Below, one piece after another: positions 40,560 through 54,020 of a stretch of DNA of 64,000 nucleotides. The DNA is taken from contig JAMXBB010000011.1 in assembly GCA_024138015.1 (NCBI GenBank), positions 84,744,685 to 84,808,684 on the forward strand, in the 5' to 3' direction. Positions within the stretch are counted from its first letter, which is position 1; every line of letters begins with the position of its first letter. Under the pieces are notes generated by a model, which did no database searches, was not told the origin of the DNA, and saw nothing but the letters and a program-made list of their open reading frames with translations. Source of the DNA: Lumnitzera littorea. Lineage: Eukaryota; Streptophyta; Magnoliopsida; Myrtales; Combretaceae. The translations under genes and the position numbers were made by a program.

Positions 40560-42240
40560 CCTATTATATCTTTCGATGGCACATTCTTATATGGAAAGCA
40601 CGAGCATAAATTGTTTGTAGCTTATAGTATGGATGGGGACAATTCAATTGTTCTATTGGCATTTACTCTTATTGATACAGAATTGGTAGAAACTTGTAGG
40701 TAATTCCTACGGAAGTTTAAAGTGCATGTAGTCGGCTAGAAGGGGGAAACCTTATGTCTTGTATCTGATAGGGCATCCGATATTGACTCTGTGTACAAGG
40801 AACCATCAGTAGGCTGATAGCCATCATTTGCAGTTTAGAGATATTGTCTGCAATACGTTGTTAGTAACTTCAATACTGTTCACAAAAATTAGTTATGCAA
40901 AAAACTTGTATAGTTTGCAGGTGTTCAGGTACAACAGAGGAAATTCGAATATTTCATGCAGAAGTTAGCCCAGGTTAAAGAGAACGCTCCCGCGTGGTTC
41001 GACAATGTTGATTTGGACAGGTAGACTCTTGTATATGATGGATGTTGTTGTTTTAGACACACGACATCAAATATTATTGAGAGTTATAACTCTTTTTTGA
41101 AATCAACGCGTAGATTACCTTTCACTGCATAAGTGAAGTAAATATTTTACAACTATATCACTTATTGAGAGGAGAGGCATAAGGATGCCAAGGAGGTAAT
41201 TGATTCTGGCAAGACCTACATCGATTACACTGTAAAGATGTATGAAACTTGGAGGGGACGGGCAAGTGCATATAGAGTCATTTCATTTAGCTTGCAGAAT
41301 GGTGTTTTCGAGGTTTTAACTGGTAGTCAAATAATAACAATAAGATTGAAGGGAAAAGGAAGGACACATATAATTAATTTCAGGGGTCGTACTTGCACTT
41401 GTCAGAAGTAGCAAATATATAGGACCCCTTACTCCCTTGCTCCCATGCATGTGCTACTACAGCAAGTATGAGGGTGGACAGCAAATTGGCAATAAGGCCA
41501 TGGTATAAGTGGGTAAATCAAATAGATTATTACCGAGCTTATTTCTACCTAATTGGTGACAAGCTAAACTGACCACAAGTTAGCTTCCTTTATCTTAACT
41601 CGAATATTGATTTACTACGAAAAAAAAGTAAACCTAGGCGTAAGTGATATCACATGGAGATGAACATTCATAAGCAGTTCAACAAAACTAGATGTAGCGC
41701 ATGTGGACGAGAAGAACATAATCGGATGAGGTGTTCGGATATTAATAGGGCTGATATATATTCCCTTTTTATTTAAGCATTACATTGTAATATATGTATA
41801 AGTATAATGTTTGATAATTTTTTATTTTTTGTTTACTAAACATGTTCGTATGTGGTCGCAGGATAGATGGAGCTGGGACCAATTGATTCATGTCTACAAC
41901 AAAATATTGAATAATGTCGATTATTACTAAGATAACAAAAAAATATTAAATAAATAAAATTCACATAAGTTTAGGTTATTACCTATTAATGATGTATACT
42001 CATGTTAGGAAATGATTCGATACTCCAACTATAGCTTTCTTTGATTTTTCTCTATGTTTTGAAAATTTTAGAAACTAATATAAGTAAAAATGGGTTCTAG
42101 CCGCGTGAATTAGGCTATATAAAGGTGGTAAACTGAAGGCGCATGTCAGTATACTGAAGATGCATCCATTACATGGGCCTTCGGTTATAATGAATTATAC
42201 TTGGTGATAATACATAACCTCCCTTTTCTAAAATTTTTTG

Positions 42241-42953
42241 TTAATCCCACATAAGAGACACGTGGTAATCCCTTGGTGATTGAGTCTATAATTAAATAAT
42301 TTTAAGTTATCATATTAGAAAATATGATTTAGAAAATAAATAGCTTAAATAAAAAAGAAAAAAATGAAAAATAGAAAAAGAAGTGGCAATGGCAATTACA
42401 AACCCCTTGTTGGCCATTGTAAGGTTAAGAGATGGTTGATATCTCTTAACCCTCGTTCAATGGTCATGTACTACCCTTGGTCTTAAAATGACTGATAAGC
42501 AAACTCATCAAACCACTTCTTTGTTGTGTGTTTTCAACGGTTATTGAAAGTAAAGAAAGCATTTGACCACTCATATGCACAATAGCAAACATAGTATCAA
42601 ACTAGGAAGATGAATAAGTGTTTTTTGACTCGATGATTCTAGTAAAATTAAAAGTAAATCAAAAATTTTTTCTAATCTAAAGATGTCCTAAAATTTATGG
42701 TAAGCGAGTGGCTAATGACCATCAAAAAGAGATCTCCCGAATACTATACTTCTAGGCTGATGGTTGTAGCCATCGCTAGCCTTGGGATAGCTAATCAATG
42801 ACCTTATAGTAATCATTGCTAGTTTGTTAAGTTTTTTTTTTTTTATTTTAGTTTTTTCTCTTTCTTTAATATATTTATTTATTAAATAATTTTAAGTAAT
42901 GAATAATAGATTTAGCCAATAAAGGATTACCATGTGTCCTTATATACGATTAA
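42241..42953. mobile_element. Candidate MITE with long imperfect terminal inverted repeats
   Basis: The left end (TTAATCCCACATAAGAGACA, continuing CGTGGTAATCC) pairs with the reverse complement of the right end (TTAATCGTATATAAGGACAC, continuing ATGGTAATCC). The similarity extends about 60 bases inward on both sides, into attaaataattttaa. The interior is non-coding. No clear TSD was found, so the superfamily is open. Confidence 0.6.
42414..42462. repeat. Hairpin inside the candidate MITE
   Basis: GGTTAAGAGAT and ATCTCTTAACC are perfect inverted arms around a 7-base loop, extended outward by CCATTG and CAATGG. Confidence 0.8.
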
Positions 42954-43560
42954 TATAAAATTAAAATATGGATCATGTATTTATAACAAAAAAATAATAA
43001 TAATAATAATTGACCACTCCTTTACAAAAGTATAGAAACACATATTACATAGTTGTAATTTATCCTATAAAAAACTTTCTTGATTTGACAACTTCATGGT
43101 GGAAAAGATTCAATGTACTAACTGAACATTATTAATCATTTTAAATTATGCATTTGGTGTTTATATGCATTCGCTGTTCACCGTCTTTAACTACATAAAT
43201 AACTTAAATAAAATATTCGGCTCAACACTATAAAATAATTATAATTGTTTTTTACCTCAACGTTGTCAAATACACCACAAGGTCTAATAATAATATAATA
43301 TTAATGAAAATGAAAAGGACCTAGGGAGCTGATAGTGTTATAAAAACTAATCTTGATATTTTTACCGTTTCATTTTTAATTTTTACCGAACCATATCATT
43401 TTTCATGTCTACTCTTTTAAATATATCGTGAGTTTAATGATTTAAATTTAAATAAATAAAAATTAAATAAGTGGAAACGTACCGATACCGTTTAAACAAA
43501 CAGAAAAATAAGATAACGTTTAGGTTAAGCAGCAGAAATGGTAATAGTAACAGTAGAAGG
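42954..43560. other. Upstream region of the Raf-like kinase gene
   Basis: AT-rich DNA with a short AAT repeat near 42990-43008. It should include the promoter of the kinase gene, but no single TATA box stands out. No gene is seen. Confidence 0.4.
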
Positions 43561-43643
43561 CGACTTGCTTTTGAAATTGGAAAATAAGAGAAGGAGAGAG
43601 AGACTAGAGAGGCCAGGCCACTGAAACCCTATTGACTATCACC

Positions 43644-43661
43644 ATGTCCTCAACTGTATAG
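43644..43661 (+). promoter_or_regulatory. Short upstream ORF and 5' UTR splice donor of the kinase gene
   Basis: ATG TCC TCA ACT GTA TAG encodes a five-residue peptide in a purine-rich leader (about 43570-43673). Twelve bases after it, TTTCAG|GTAATT at 43673/43674 looks like a 5' UTR intron donor. The acceptor before the start codon at 44453 could not be fixed. Whether the uORF is in the mature transcript depends on the true transcription start. Confidence 0.4.
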
Positions 43662-44452
43662 TTTCAATTTCAGGTAATTCCATAGATCAAGTTTCGATTT
43701 TTAATTTACTTTGTTCAGCTCGATCTTTATTTCTCTTGATTTTTATTTATTTATTTTATGTAGTTTCTGTTCGCTTTTTGCGTATTTTAGTATATCAAAA
43801 TTTTCTTATTAAGTTATCGAAAAGCCAAAACAAAAAAAAAAAAAGAAGAAAAGGTTTAATTTTGATGTAATATGCGGCGGATCGTGGTCGTTAATCGATC
43901 CTTAAACGTTCATCGGTAGTTACTGCTTGCAAGATGTCTGTGTTCTGTGTTCTAGATGTTTGAAGTATGAAAGTTGCAAAAGTTGTACCTGCTTATGAAA
44001 TTGGTCAATAACGGTTGGATAGGTAAGAAACAGTAAGAAGAATTCGTTGGGTATTTTGAGAAATCGAAACTCGGGTAAATCCGTCTATCAGATCTAAAAG
44101 ACCATCATTTACTTGGCTGCTTTACTTTAAGATTTGTACTTTTACACTGTTAAAATCTATCAAAAATCCTACAGTTATGGAGATGGATGCATTTTATCGG
44201 GGTGGGATGAGCCTTGGAGTGGGGGGGTTTGTTCATGCATCATTTGCATGGTTGTGTATATTGTTGGTGGACTTCTTTTTTATCCTTTTTTAATAGTTAC
44301 TGAAAGGCTTATTTATCATGTCAGATGCTTGTGTCCGGGCTTCGTTAGAGTGAGTGTTCTGATTCCATGGATGTCAATAAGCATTCGTTTTCATCAAATT
44401 TTTTCCCGAGTATAGCTCTGTTTTGGATTTATTACTGGTGAAATCTTATTGA

Positions 44453-47400
44453 ATGGAGAGGAATCTTGGGAAAGGCATGATGGATCAACAGAGGAATTAC
44501 GAACAATTTCGATATTCCAACTCAGATTCCCAGAATGAGGGGGTTGTTCCTACCAATCAAAGTTTTTTCCGTGATCCATCTAGTAATATTAATACCAACT
44601 TGCGTCCTCCTGATTATAACATGTCTATTGGAGCTAGACCTGTTCTGAACTACTCCATCCAGACTGGGGAGGAGTTTGCGCTTGAGTTTATGCGGGATAG
44701 GGTGAACCCCAGGCAGCACATTGCTCCAGCCACTTACCGAGATCCTCCTGGAACATCAGGCTATATGGAATTGAAAGGGATTCTAGGAATATCTCATACA
44801 GGTTCAGAGACTGGATCTGAGGTGCCTATGCTTAACTCAGTTGAAAGAGGCCACCTTGCTGAGATGGAAAAGAAGAGCTCTTCTGTGCATGAAGACAAAA
44901 ATTACTATGATTCTGCTCAATCTGCACAAAGGATATCCTCAAGAAATAGTAGCAGAAGGCTTAATGAGAGCACTTCTTCGATATCTAGTGATAACTCATT
45001 GAAGAAGATCAAGTTCCTCTGCAGCTTTGGTGGTAAAATTCTGCCTCGGCCTAGTGATGCAAAACTTAGGTATGTTGGAGGTGAGACACGTATGATTAGG
45101 ATAAGCAGAGATATTTCTTTTGAGGAACTTGTACAAAAAACCACAGCAATTTATGGTGAAGCTCATACAATAAAATATCAGCTTCCAGGTGAAGATCTTG
45201 ATGCACTAGTTTCAGTCTCTTGTAACGAGGATCTACAGAACATGATGGAGGAATGTTTGACAGAAGATGGTGGATCCCAAAAACCAAGGATGTTCCTTTT
45301 CTCTAACAGTGATTTGGAAGATTCGCAGTCTGGCATTGGAGGCAATGAAGCGGATTCTGAGGTTCAATACGTTGTTGCTGTGAATGGAATGGACATAGGA
45401 TCAAGAAGAAATTCGATTGCTCTAGCGAGTGCTTCGGGTAGTAATTTGGATGAGCTGGTCAGTCTGAATGCAGAAAGAGATAATGGTCAAATTGCTGCAG
45501 GCATTTCCAGTGCTAGTACAGGTCAATTTAGAGTGAATGCACCATCCTCGGTAATTCAATCGGTGCAGTCAGTGCCGGGGAGTTCACCAGGTATTCTTAA
45601 ACCCAGTTTACAGACTTTCCCAGGCCAGGTGGTGATCCATGGAGAAGGAGGCCAGCACATTGTATCGGGTAATCAACCTGGTGAGGGCTTCACAGAGATG
45701 GAAGTAAAGGGCACCATCCCCTCTTCAGCCCCAGTACCACATCTTGGGTTCCACTCTTCTAACTTTGTCTCTGGTGGAGAAAATGTCACTTCAATGCCTC
45801 TTCCAGGGAATCCAATTCCACAAGTAGTTTTGACTGAGGAACAGGTATTTAGTGGCTGGCAAGACATAGAAGCACCTGCAAGAGAAACACAGCTGAAAAG
45901 AGAAAGCTCTGCTAAAAAATTAAGTGAATCTGACAAAACTCAGTCTCAAGGGAAGGAAACGACTCTTGATGACACAAAGGTGAAGAGGGATCGCTCACTA
46001 CGGAAAATGGATGGAGCTTCAAATGAGAATATAGTGACTCCACAGTGCAGTGATGTTCCCATCCCAAGCCATGGTGCTAGGGAAGACACATCTGTCAGCA
46101 AATCAGCAGCAGATGTAAAGGCTCCTTATTTACCTAAAACTCACAGTAAGAAGCAGCAGGAAACTGTACAGAGTTCAGTGGCCTCTGAAACTGTCAATGA
46201 AGAGAAAAATCTTAAGGGTGACCATGGTTACACATCTGGGGGTTCATTGACTTTAGTAAATGGTGGATCTGAGACTGATCCAATGGAATTTAGCTACCCT
46301 GAGCCACATGCAATGCCCCAGCGAGTTTTCCATTCTGAACGAATTCCAAGGGAGCAGGCTGAACTGAACCGTCTATCAAAGTCGGATGACTCTTTTGGCG
46401 CTCAATTTCTGATGCCTCAGGCTCGTTCTGATCTTCCGCAGTCAATGGAAGAAGCAGTTTCTAAGATGCAAGATGGCAATGCTTCTTCCCATTTTGAACA
46501 CTCTTTCTTGAATGATCATCCGCCACACTCAAACCTTCCGGCTTCTCAGGATGGAGCTAAACAATTTCCAAGGTATAAAGAATATGTTTCCCCAGACAGC
46601 ACCAGTATGAGGAGAAATCCCTCTGCAGATGTTCTTGAGTCAATTCCGAGGAATGACAGTAAGCAGGACATCTACAAAGAGAAATCTGTTAGTGGTAAAG
46701 ACGCTTCCACTGTCCATGAAACATCAAACCAAGCAACTTCCATTAGGCACCAAGAAGATCCTTCCTTGAGGTCAAACGAGTTTCAATTGGAAGAGGTAGT
46801 TCCTAGCAAGGTCAATGCGAAAGCTGCCAAGGGACGTACTCAGGCTTTAATGCAATCTGAACGAACAGGTGGTGCAGTTTCTCATAAAGAACCTAGTGTC
46901 AGTAATCCAGAACATGGTGACATTTTAATTGATATCAATGATCGATTTCCTCGTGACTTCCTGACAGACATATTCTCAATGGCAAGGCTTTCTCAGAACT
47001 TGTCTGATATTAATCAACTGCATGGAGATGGAGCTGGGTTGAGCTTAAACATGGAAAACCATGAGCCTAAGCATTGGTCATACTTCCGAAATTTGGCTCA
47101 AGGTGAATTTACCAGGAAAGATGTCTCTCTTATTGACCAGGATCACGTGGGTTTCTCCTCTCATCTGGCGACTATGGGAGAAACTTCTCCTGTCGATTAT
47201 AGTTATCCACCCCTAAAAGCAGATAATATTCATTTAGGAAATTATAACGAGGATAAACAGCAAATAACGTCTGGTGTTATGGTTCCAAGTTCTAGGGATG
47301 TGAGTCCAGACTATCATGCTTCTCAAATGAAGGATGTGGAAAGTACATTGGACGGTTTAAATCCTGCAACACCTGAGTCAGACTATGAGGTAGAGTTGTT

Positions 47401-50400
47401 ACTTCTTTTCCTTAGGGTTCTTGTCTCTTTCTTTGTCCCCCCTTTACTGTTCTTATCTCCTGCTCTAGGTCAGGATCGTTGCATGCCTTTTTGTGTGTTT
47501 TCTTATTTGTATCTACTTAGTTTTCTTTGTTTGCTTTTAGGATGTAAAGTCAGAAGTTCAGGATATTGTTGTCCCTCTTGTTGACCTTTCTTTGGGGGAT
47601 TTTGATCCGAGTACTTTGCAGGTATTGCTGACATTTACTGTTCTTATATTGTTGCCTCTCTTCATGTCTAACAATACATTCCTGTTTATGCACTAGGTTG
47701 AAAATAAATTTTTAGCATTGGAAATAAAAATGTCCTCCTTGAATGATCTACAGCTTTGAAAATTTCTTTCAAAGGAATGGAAAGGAAACATTATCCCTTG
47801 GAACAAATTGTATCTTTCAGATAGATATTACCATCTTTATTTGGAATATCAAGCAAGAACTGGGACAGACTCTTTATTCTCAATCTGTAGTTTTCTTATA
47901 GTGAATGAACAAAAATGGAAGAAAAAGACTTACCACAACCACCCCCACCCCCACCCCCACCAAAACAAACCACAAAAGAAATGAAGAAAAAATTGAACAA
48001 AAAGGCCCGAAGGGCTTCAAGGTGGGTAAACAGAAAGGTCCATGAAGAGAAATTATGAAGCTTATTAAATAAAACAGATATCAGCTGATTAGTGAGATGG
48101 ACTCAATCTAGCAGGAATAGAGATCAGAAAAGTCGAAGGAGGGTAAAATAGCAAGAAAGAAGAAAGAAAATACACGAGATTTAGATAGAGGATAAGAAAA
48201 GAGGAGAAAATAATAGAGTTCAATATTCCTACATCAATTTTTGGCTTTTACAATATTGCACAATCAAATATGTCGTAAAGATTGAAAAACATAAAGATTA
48301 GTAGGCCTAATAATCTCTGGGCTGAATCATAAAAAAGTAAAAACAAAAAAACCATCAGGCTTGCAAATGATGAATAACCTAAATTCTTTGTAATACTTAC
48401 TAGTAATGCTTTTATAAACTAATTATCCTTATTGTCTACTCTGCATCAACTAGATTCTATGAGTGATGCACAAAGGCATCGCACATAACCATCATTGTTT
48501 TTGGGTAATTTGCATATAACCATCATTGATGAAGGAACAACATAACCATCATTGTTTTAGGGTAATTTGCAAATAACTATCATTGATGAAGGAACAACAT
48601 AACCATCATTGGATGATTCTCGATCATCATTTCTGAATTTCTGGATCATTGTTGATGAAGAGGAACAATATAACCATCATTAGATGATTCTTCATACAGC
48701 TCGTCTTTGTTGGATTAACTGCAGAAGTGGATAATCCCTCAAATTCTCACTTGATTCAGACAAACAAGACTAGGTAATGAGAGCTATGATAACTCAGGAA
48801 AAAATTCAGCAACAAACATTATTGTCCATTCAGGAGAGCTGGAAAATTTTGATAATTACGTTTCTGTGAAGTGTTAAATTTTTGAGAGTGGATGGGAGAG
48901 TTATCATTTCAAGTTAACAAAGAAGCTGAGAAAGTCTAGTGAAAAATAATGAGACCTAGATATTAGTAGACATCAATTAACCTACCATGGTTGCAGCTCT
49001 GCTCCAAGACAAAAGTTTATTGTACCCATGCTAATCCTAAAACAATTTGCTTGATATCTGCTTCCTTGCCTTGATTTCAGTTGAGAACAGTGTAATATGC
49101 TCAACCTGTTTGGATCTTAGGCAAAAGGACTACATACTGCTTCTGATTTGGTATGCCTGATGTTTTTCTGGTAGGCCTATTTATTGGTAGCACTCATGTG
49201 GCCCCTTGTTTTTACCAAAATTTTACAGAGAAAAAGGATGACATGGGAAATTTTGACATTTATGTCACATAACTGCCCATTTCATATAGAAAGGATTAAG
49301 TGAATGATCTCGTTACTAGTGGAATTGTTCTAAATCTGATTGAAGTACCTTGCATAATTCACAACATGCTTTTTGCTTTTTGTTGATCGTCTTTTGGATA
49401 TTACTCCAGATCATAAAGAACGAAGATCTTGAAGAATTGAAGGAACTGGGCTCTGGCACATTTGGCACTGTGTATCATGGAAAATGGAGAGGAACAGATG
49501 TTGCCATCAAGCGCATAAAAAAGACATGTTTCACGGGTCGTTCATCTGAGCAAGAAAGATTGGTTATTGCTCTATCTTCTTGTTTACTATCCTTCTTATT
49601 GGTGTTATCTACTGTCATAAATAATATATACATTTACATACATATATATACATATGTATTTGTATATATTTTATACACATATATAAAATGTACAAGGAAG
49701 TCTACTGTACAGAGGGGATAGTAGACTAATAAAAAGCACTCAAATGAGAGTGTGTGTGTGATGACTAATCTGAAACAAAATAGTGCATAACTAATAGTCA
49801 CTCTATCTCAATCAATACATGCGGTAGAACATTTCCATCCAAAACAGTAGAGGAAGATAGAAGTTCCCTTAAAAAACAACTTTCTTTCTGTTCTTGATTC
49901 CTATCACAAACGGGAGGTTGAAGTCTATTAAACCGATGGATATGTTTAGTACACTTTAGATGGTTAGGATGCTTAAAGAGGCACCAGGTTGAATCACGTG
50001 TTTGGCTTCTCGTGGAGTCCAAATGAAGCTACCACTTTGTTTTAAAGAAAAGATTCAATTGATTTGATATGGATTTATATGAATGTCAGAAATATGATTT
50101 TGGATCTTATAAAGTAGCGTAATGGGAGGAAAATACTTGTTTTGTTAGTGTGGTGATTATTGTTGTTCATTCTGTTTGACATTCCTTGGCCCAAAAAATA
50201 AAAGAAAAAAATTATGTTTGACATTCTTACCCAGTTCATTCATCAGGATAGAAGTACATCCTAACTACGTTGGAAAGAAATATATTAGTTGAATTCGATT
50301 ACAACAAATTGACAATCGCCAGATGATTTCCCTCTGCAGTCTGCTTTTCACCATCAGTTTTCTGCTGATACTTTCTCAGAAACAAATACTTATAGCATTC

Positions 50401-53007
50401 GTTGAATGCTTGCCAGTAACTTCTTTTTATTTATTTTTTTGAACATGTTGCTTGCATTCTTAGAGTCTTGATGACTATATTTGCATCTTCAGACAGTGGA
50501 GTTTTGGCGGGAAGCTGATATTCTTTCAAAGCTTCACCATCCCAATGTTGTGGCATTTTATGGAGTTGTGCAAGACGGCCCTGGGGGAACACTGGCCACG
50601 GTGACAGAATACATGGTTAATGGTTCACTTAGGCATGTTTTGCTTTGCAAAGACAGGTACTGTCTTGATTTGTAAAATTTGCTGCTTACAAGTACCAAAT
50701 AAGAAATATGGAAAGAATGTTCTGAATTTTAAATCATTATTCTACGTGAGTGGCCAGGTATCTTGATCGTCGTAAGAGGCTTATTATTGCCATGGATGCT
50801 GCATTTGGAATGGAATACTTACACTCCAAGAATATTGTTCATTTTGACCTGAAATGCGATAATTTACTTGTGAACTTGAAAGATCCTGCACGTCCCATAT
50901 GCAAGGTACCAGAGTTGGTTTCTTTATTTGGATGTTCTTGCATCATGTAAAAGCATTTTTTCATTTGAGGATTATGGAGTTGCAATAGGTTGGAGATTTT
51001 GGCTTATCAAAAATAAAAAGAAACACTTTGGTAACTGGTGGAGTGCGAGGAACTCTTCCGTGGATGGCACCGGAGCTGTTGAATGGAAGTAGTAATAGAG
51101 TTTCTGAAAAGGTACCTTTGACTGATTTCTACTCAGTATGAATAGATCAGAAGTTTTAAGTTCTGACCATATTGCTTATGCTTGCCACACATGGGCGATG
51201 CTGAAGACCTGTCTTATTTTTGGAAGTTTTACTCAACAGAGTTGACTAGTTGAGTGTTTGTCTTACAAATCATGGATGGCTTATTTTATTTTATTTTTTT
51301 CTCTCTTTTCTTTTGGGCTAAGATGAGATATTTTTGCATATTGAATATATGAAACCGAAAAGGAATACATAAATGGAAGCACAAGAAACCTATAACATCA
51401 AACTAGGCATCTGAAGACAAATAGATGCCTAGGTCAATAAAATAGCTAATCAAAAACTAGCTCAATGGTGCTTCCTAAGAGAATACACAAAAAGAATCAC
51501 AAAATACAAGAAAGAATATTCCTTTGTAAAGTCTCAGCAAGAGTGACTTGATCATTAATTTGATGAGGGTTTCTTTCCTTCCATAAGTAGTAGCAAACTA
51601 CAACACAAGATCTTCCAGACAAGAATATTAGATCTGATATTGAGCCCATAGATGAAGGAGTTCATGAGGGCCAATGCACAAATCTGAACATGGTTCTCTG
51701 TTTTGTATTTTATGTGGGTGCTTGTTTAATCTAAACATGGTTCCAGTCTTCTCTCTTTTTTCTTGTATCCCCAGACCTTTTTCCATGTCTAATGATTGAT
51801 TTCTCTTCAGGAAACTTCTTTCTCTGAGTCCATTTTGCTTATCTTGTCTTGCCAACACTTTGGGTTTGGACAGGTTGATGTCTTTTCCTTTGGGATTGTT
51901 CTGTGGGAGATTCTCACAGGCGAGGAACCATATGCCAACATGCACTATGGAGCCATTATAGGTCTGACTTTCCTCTATCACATTGACAATATTTTTCAGA
52001 ATTGATTTGCAGTTTTGTTCATAAGTGTATGATTGTAGAAAGGTGAAAGTGGAGGATAAAAATCTGATAGGATAAATAATGATGAGTTACTTCTAGTATG
52101 TAGTTGATATTTTTTTGGGTAAGAAAATGGTTGATATTGCTCTCACTCACTCAACAACTCTGTCTCTAGCTCGCACTTATTAACTAACTGCTTCCTGAAG
52201 GGTATTCTTGTTTTGTCTTTTGCATTTTGCATATGAAACATACTAGTCAAATATAATCTATTTGTGATACATTTTCAAATTTCAGATGTCCTTTTTCATG
52301 AAAAAGAAATTTTTGAAGACCAATAGCATTTTGGCATTTGGATGGGGGCATCAAGTTCCAATTGCCAATAAGAATCATGAATGACAAATTCCTTGATGAT
52401 CCTCTTTTCTAAAAGAATTTCAGAAAGTTATCTTTTCGAGAAGTTATTTATCTGAATTTTTTTTTTCCAAACTGAGGATTACTTTCATGGAACAGATAGT
52501 TGAGTTTTAATCTCCAACCTTTTGTGATGCACGGCATGATGGATCCATTAGAATCTGCTGCTTTTAATTTGACCATGTGGCTTAGAAATTCTTAAGATGT
52601 CATTTCTCATATGTTGTTATGACATGCTTTATTCTCGCCTTGCATGGTCACACTATAGAAACCATATATTTGTCCGATAGTCAGGCTAAAGACATTTTGC
52701 CTATTTAGATATTTCTTCCTCTGTTCAATTAGCTGAAACGTGGCATCTGAGAGAGAAGTCAAAAGAGAGATTGAAATGACTACCATAACATTTTAATTGT
52801 ATTATCTGGCTGGCAGGTGGCATCGTCAACAACACGTTGAGGCCCCCGGTACCAAGCTATTGTGATCCTGAATGGAAATTGCTGATGGAGCAGTGCTGGG
52901 CGCCCGATCCTGTTGCCCGCCCATCGTTTACAGAAATTGCCAGACGCCTGCGAGCTATGTCAGCAGCGTGCCAGCCTAGACCGTCTTCCAACCAGGCGTC
53001 CAAGTGA
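44453..53007 (+). CDS. PB1-domain Raf-like (MAPKKK, B4-type) protein kinase, 8 coding exons
   Basis: Coding exons: 44453-47389, 47541-47621, 49410-49562, 50493-50656, 50758-50905, 50989-51111, 51874-51961, 52817-53007. All borders are GT/AG and phases agree, giving 1294 codons plus stop. A PB1 domain (about residues 183-270; KIKFLCSFGGKILPRPSD and YQLPGEDLDALVSVS) is followed by a ~730-residue low-complexity region. The C-terminal kinase begins near residue 1012: glycine loop GSGTFG, lysine in VAIK, HFDLKCDN catalytic loop, DFG, and APE. The HFD in place of HRD is, as I recall, usual for this plant Raf group. Family knowledge: B4 Raf-like kinases phosphorylate SnRK2 kinases early in osmotic-stress signalling. 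PB1 normally mediates protein pairing. The frame read past 47389 is intron, not protein. The gene looks intact and converges with the transporter gene. Which B4 member it is remains open. Confidence 0.93.
47941..47961. repeat. (CCCCCA)n tract in kinase intron 2
   Basis: Short C-rich hexamer repeat, so the opposite strand is G-rich with four runs of five Gs or nearly so. It lies in the 1.8 kb second coding intron (47622-49409). Confidence 0.8.
48483..48690. repeat. 57-bp tandem repeat in kinase intron 2
   Basis: Two full units start at 48483 and 48540 (acataaccatcattgttt...), differing at a few bases. A third partial unit starts at 48597 and a further ataaccatcatt fragment lies at about 48669. 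Confidence 0.85.
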
Positions 53008-54020
53008 AATAACCAAGAATTATGTTATTTCATTAATAATATTTCAATATTCTATAATTGGTGTGAGCTGTATATAGGATGGATAATGGAGATTTTGTAC
53101 CTTATGGGAAGGGATGAGAGCGTCCCACGTTGAGAGGTTGAGACCACAGGTTTTTCTTTGTAAGCATGCTGGATGGCTTGAACATGTTGGAAATCTGGGA
53201 TATTTGGTTTCTCTTTATATCTATTGGTTGTGTTAATATTATTCAGTTTCCTTTGAGAATATGTGATTTTATTTTCTAGCACGGTTTCCTTGGAAGGAAT
53301 GGCTAATGGCTCTAAGCTTTTTTGTCACAGTAAGAAGAATGCACCGATTATGAACTAAATAAATAATATCTGGCCTTATTTTTCGCTACACTTCAATATT
53401 AGATTTTACTGGATTGATCACTTTCTCAACGGCAGCCCAGATTCAATTGGTTGACCCAAAGCAGATAATTCAGGTTCAATAAACCAATGCGAATAAGGCA
53501 GCTTACTGTGTAGAGGTAGGAAAATGTTGTTTGTTACGAAAGATATTGAATTGGATTTTTCCGAGTGGTTCATTTTTACATAATTATTAAAATCTCATAA
53601 AAGATTTAAAGGTGGAAAATATAGACGGTACATCTTTCGGCTGTAACGCTTGGGACATCTATCATAGGTCGATGTCCAAGCGTCCATGCTTTATTTCAAA
53701 ACCTAAAGCCGATTGTTGATGTGCCTGAAGCATAATCAGAGAGCAGTGCGATCCTGGTAATAATAGCCCAATGGGCCAATGGCTCGCTAGCAAGCTTGAA
53801 CCAAATTTAGCTGTTCTTCAATCACGTGTTAAAAAAATTGATGGCCGGGTTGTACATATACGGATGACTCGTAGGAACAAATTCCTAGCAGTGAATGCTA
53901 CGGTCTGCGCTGCAAATATTGCTTAGGAATCACGGGTTCATGTGAAGCCAATACGATAAGTAACCAAAGTTAAAAAAGAGAGAAAAACTAATGTGATCTA
54001 TCCCTCTAAATCAAATAAAA
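53008..54020. other. Intergenic region between convergent kinase and transporter genes
   Basis: Holds the 3' UTRs of both genes. A hairpin lies at 53647-53682. No coding sequence is supported. Open frames here are antisense to the UTRs and unrecognised. Confidence 0.5.
53647..53682. terminator. Hairpin between the convergent genes
   Basis: CGCTTGGGACAT and ATGTCCAAGCG are inverted arms with one bulged G and a 13-base loop. A role in 3'-end formation of either gene is only a possibility; it may be part of a small degraded element. Confidence 0.3.

Larger units (their letters stand above)
36047..41780 (+). pseudogene. MuDR-type transposase, interrupted by LTR copy C and by stops
   Basis: Upstream ORF 36047-36373 (MEEIADYVKVIVYMNKN) is the extra N-terminal domain seen in many plant MULE proteins. 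ORF 36813-37313 carries the MuDR DNA-binding domain (SIGMHFNTKKDLINAVKSF, then WRLRACLKK). The frame continues with stops to AFKYCRP at about 37645-37669, is cut by LTR copy C, and resumes at 40560 as IISFDGTFLYGKHEHKLFVA, the block holding the first catalytic Asp. Further transposase sequence follows (LCLVSDRASDIDS near 40760). Near 41380-41410 is a SWIM-like CTCQK remnant, and at about 41690-41735 a C-terminal zinc knuckle CSACGREEHNRMRC. Several internal stops and shifts make it a pseudogene. It belongs to the transposase family from which FRS proteins arose, but it is a separate and more diverged sequence than the FRS pseudogene nearby. Confidence 0.85.
35143..42200 (+). mobile_element. 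Mutator-like transposable element (MULE), split by LTR copy C
   Basis: The element carries a plus-strand MuDR-type transposase between subterminal repeats. Left subterminal sequence (cgcatgtaatggatatatct plus tcagtat, 35301-35327) is matched in inverted orientation near the right end (about 42152-42179). The outer limits are approximate: exact TIR ends and a 9-bp TSD could not be read. Removing the 2.9 kb LTR copy C and one CCTAT leaves an element of about 4.2 kb. The coding region has several stops, so it is probably inactive. Confidence 0.7.
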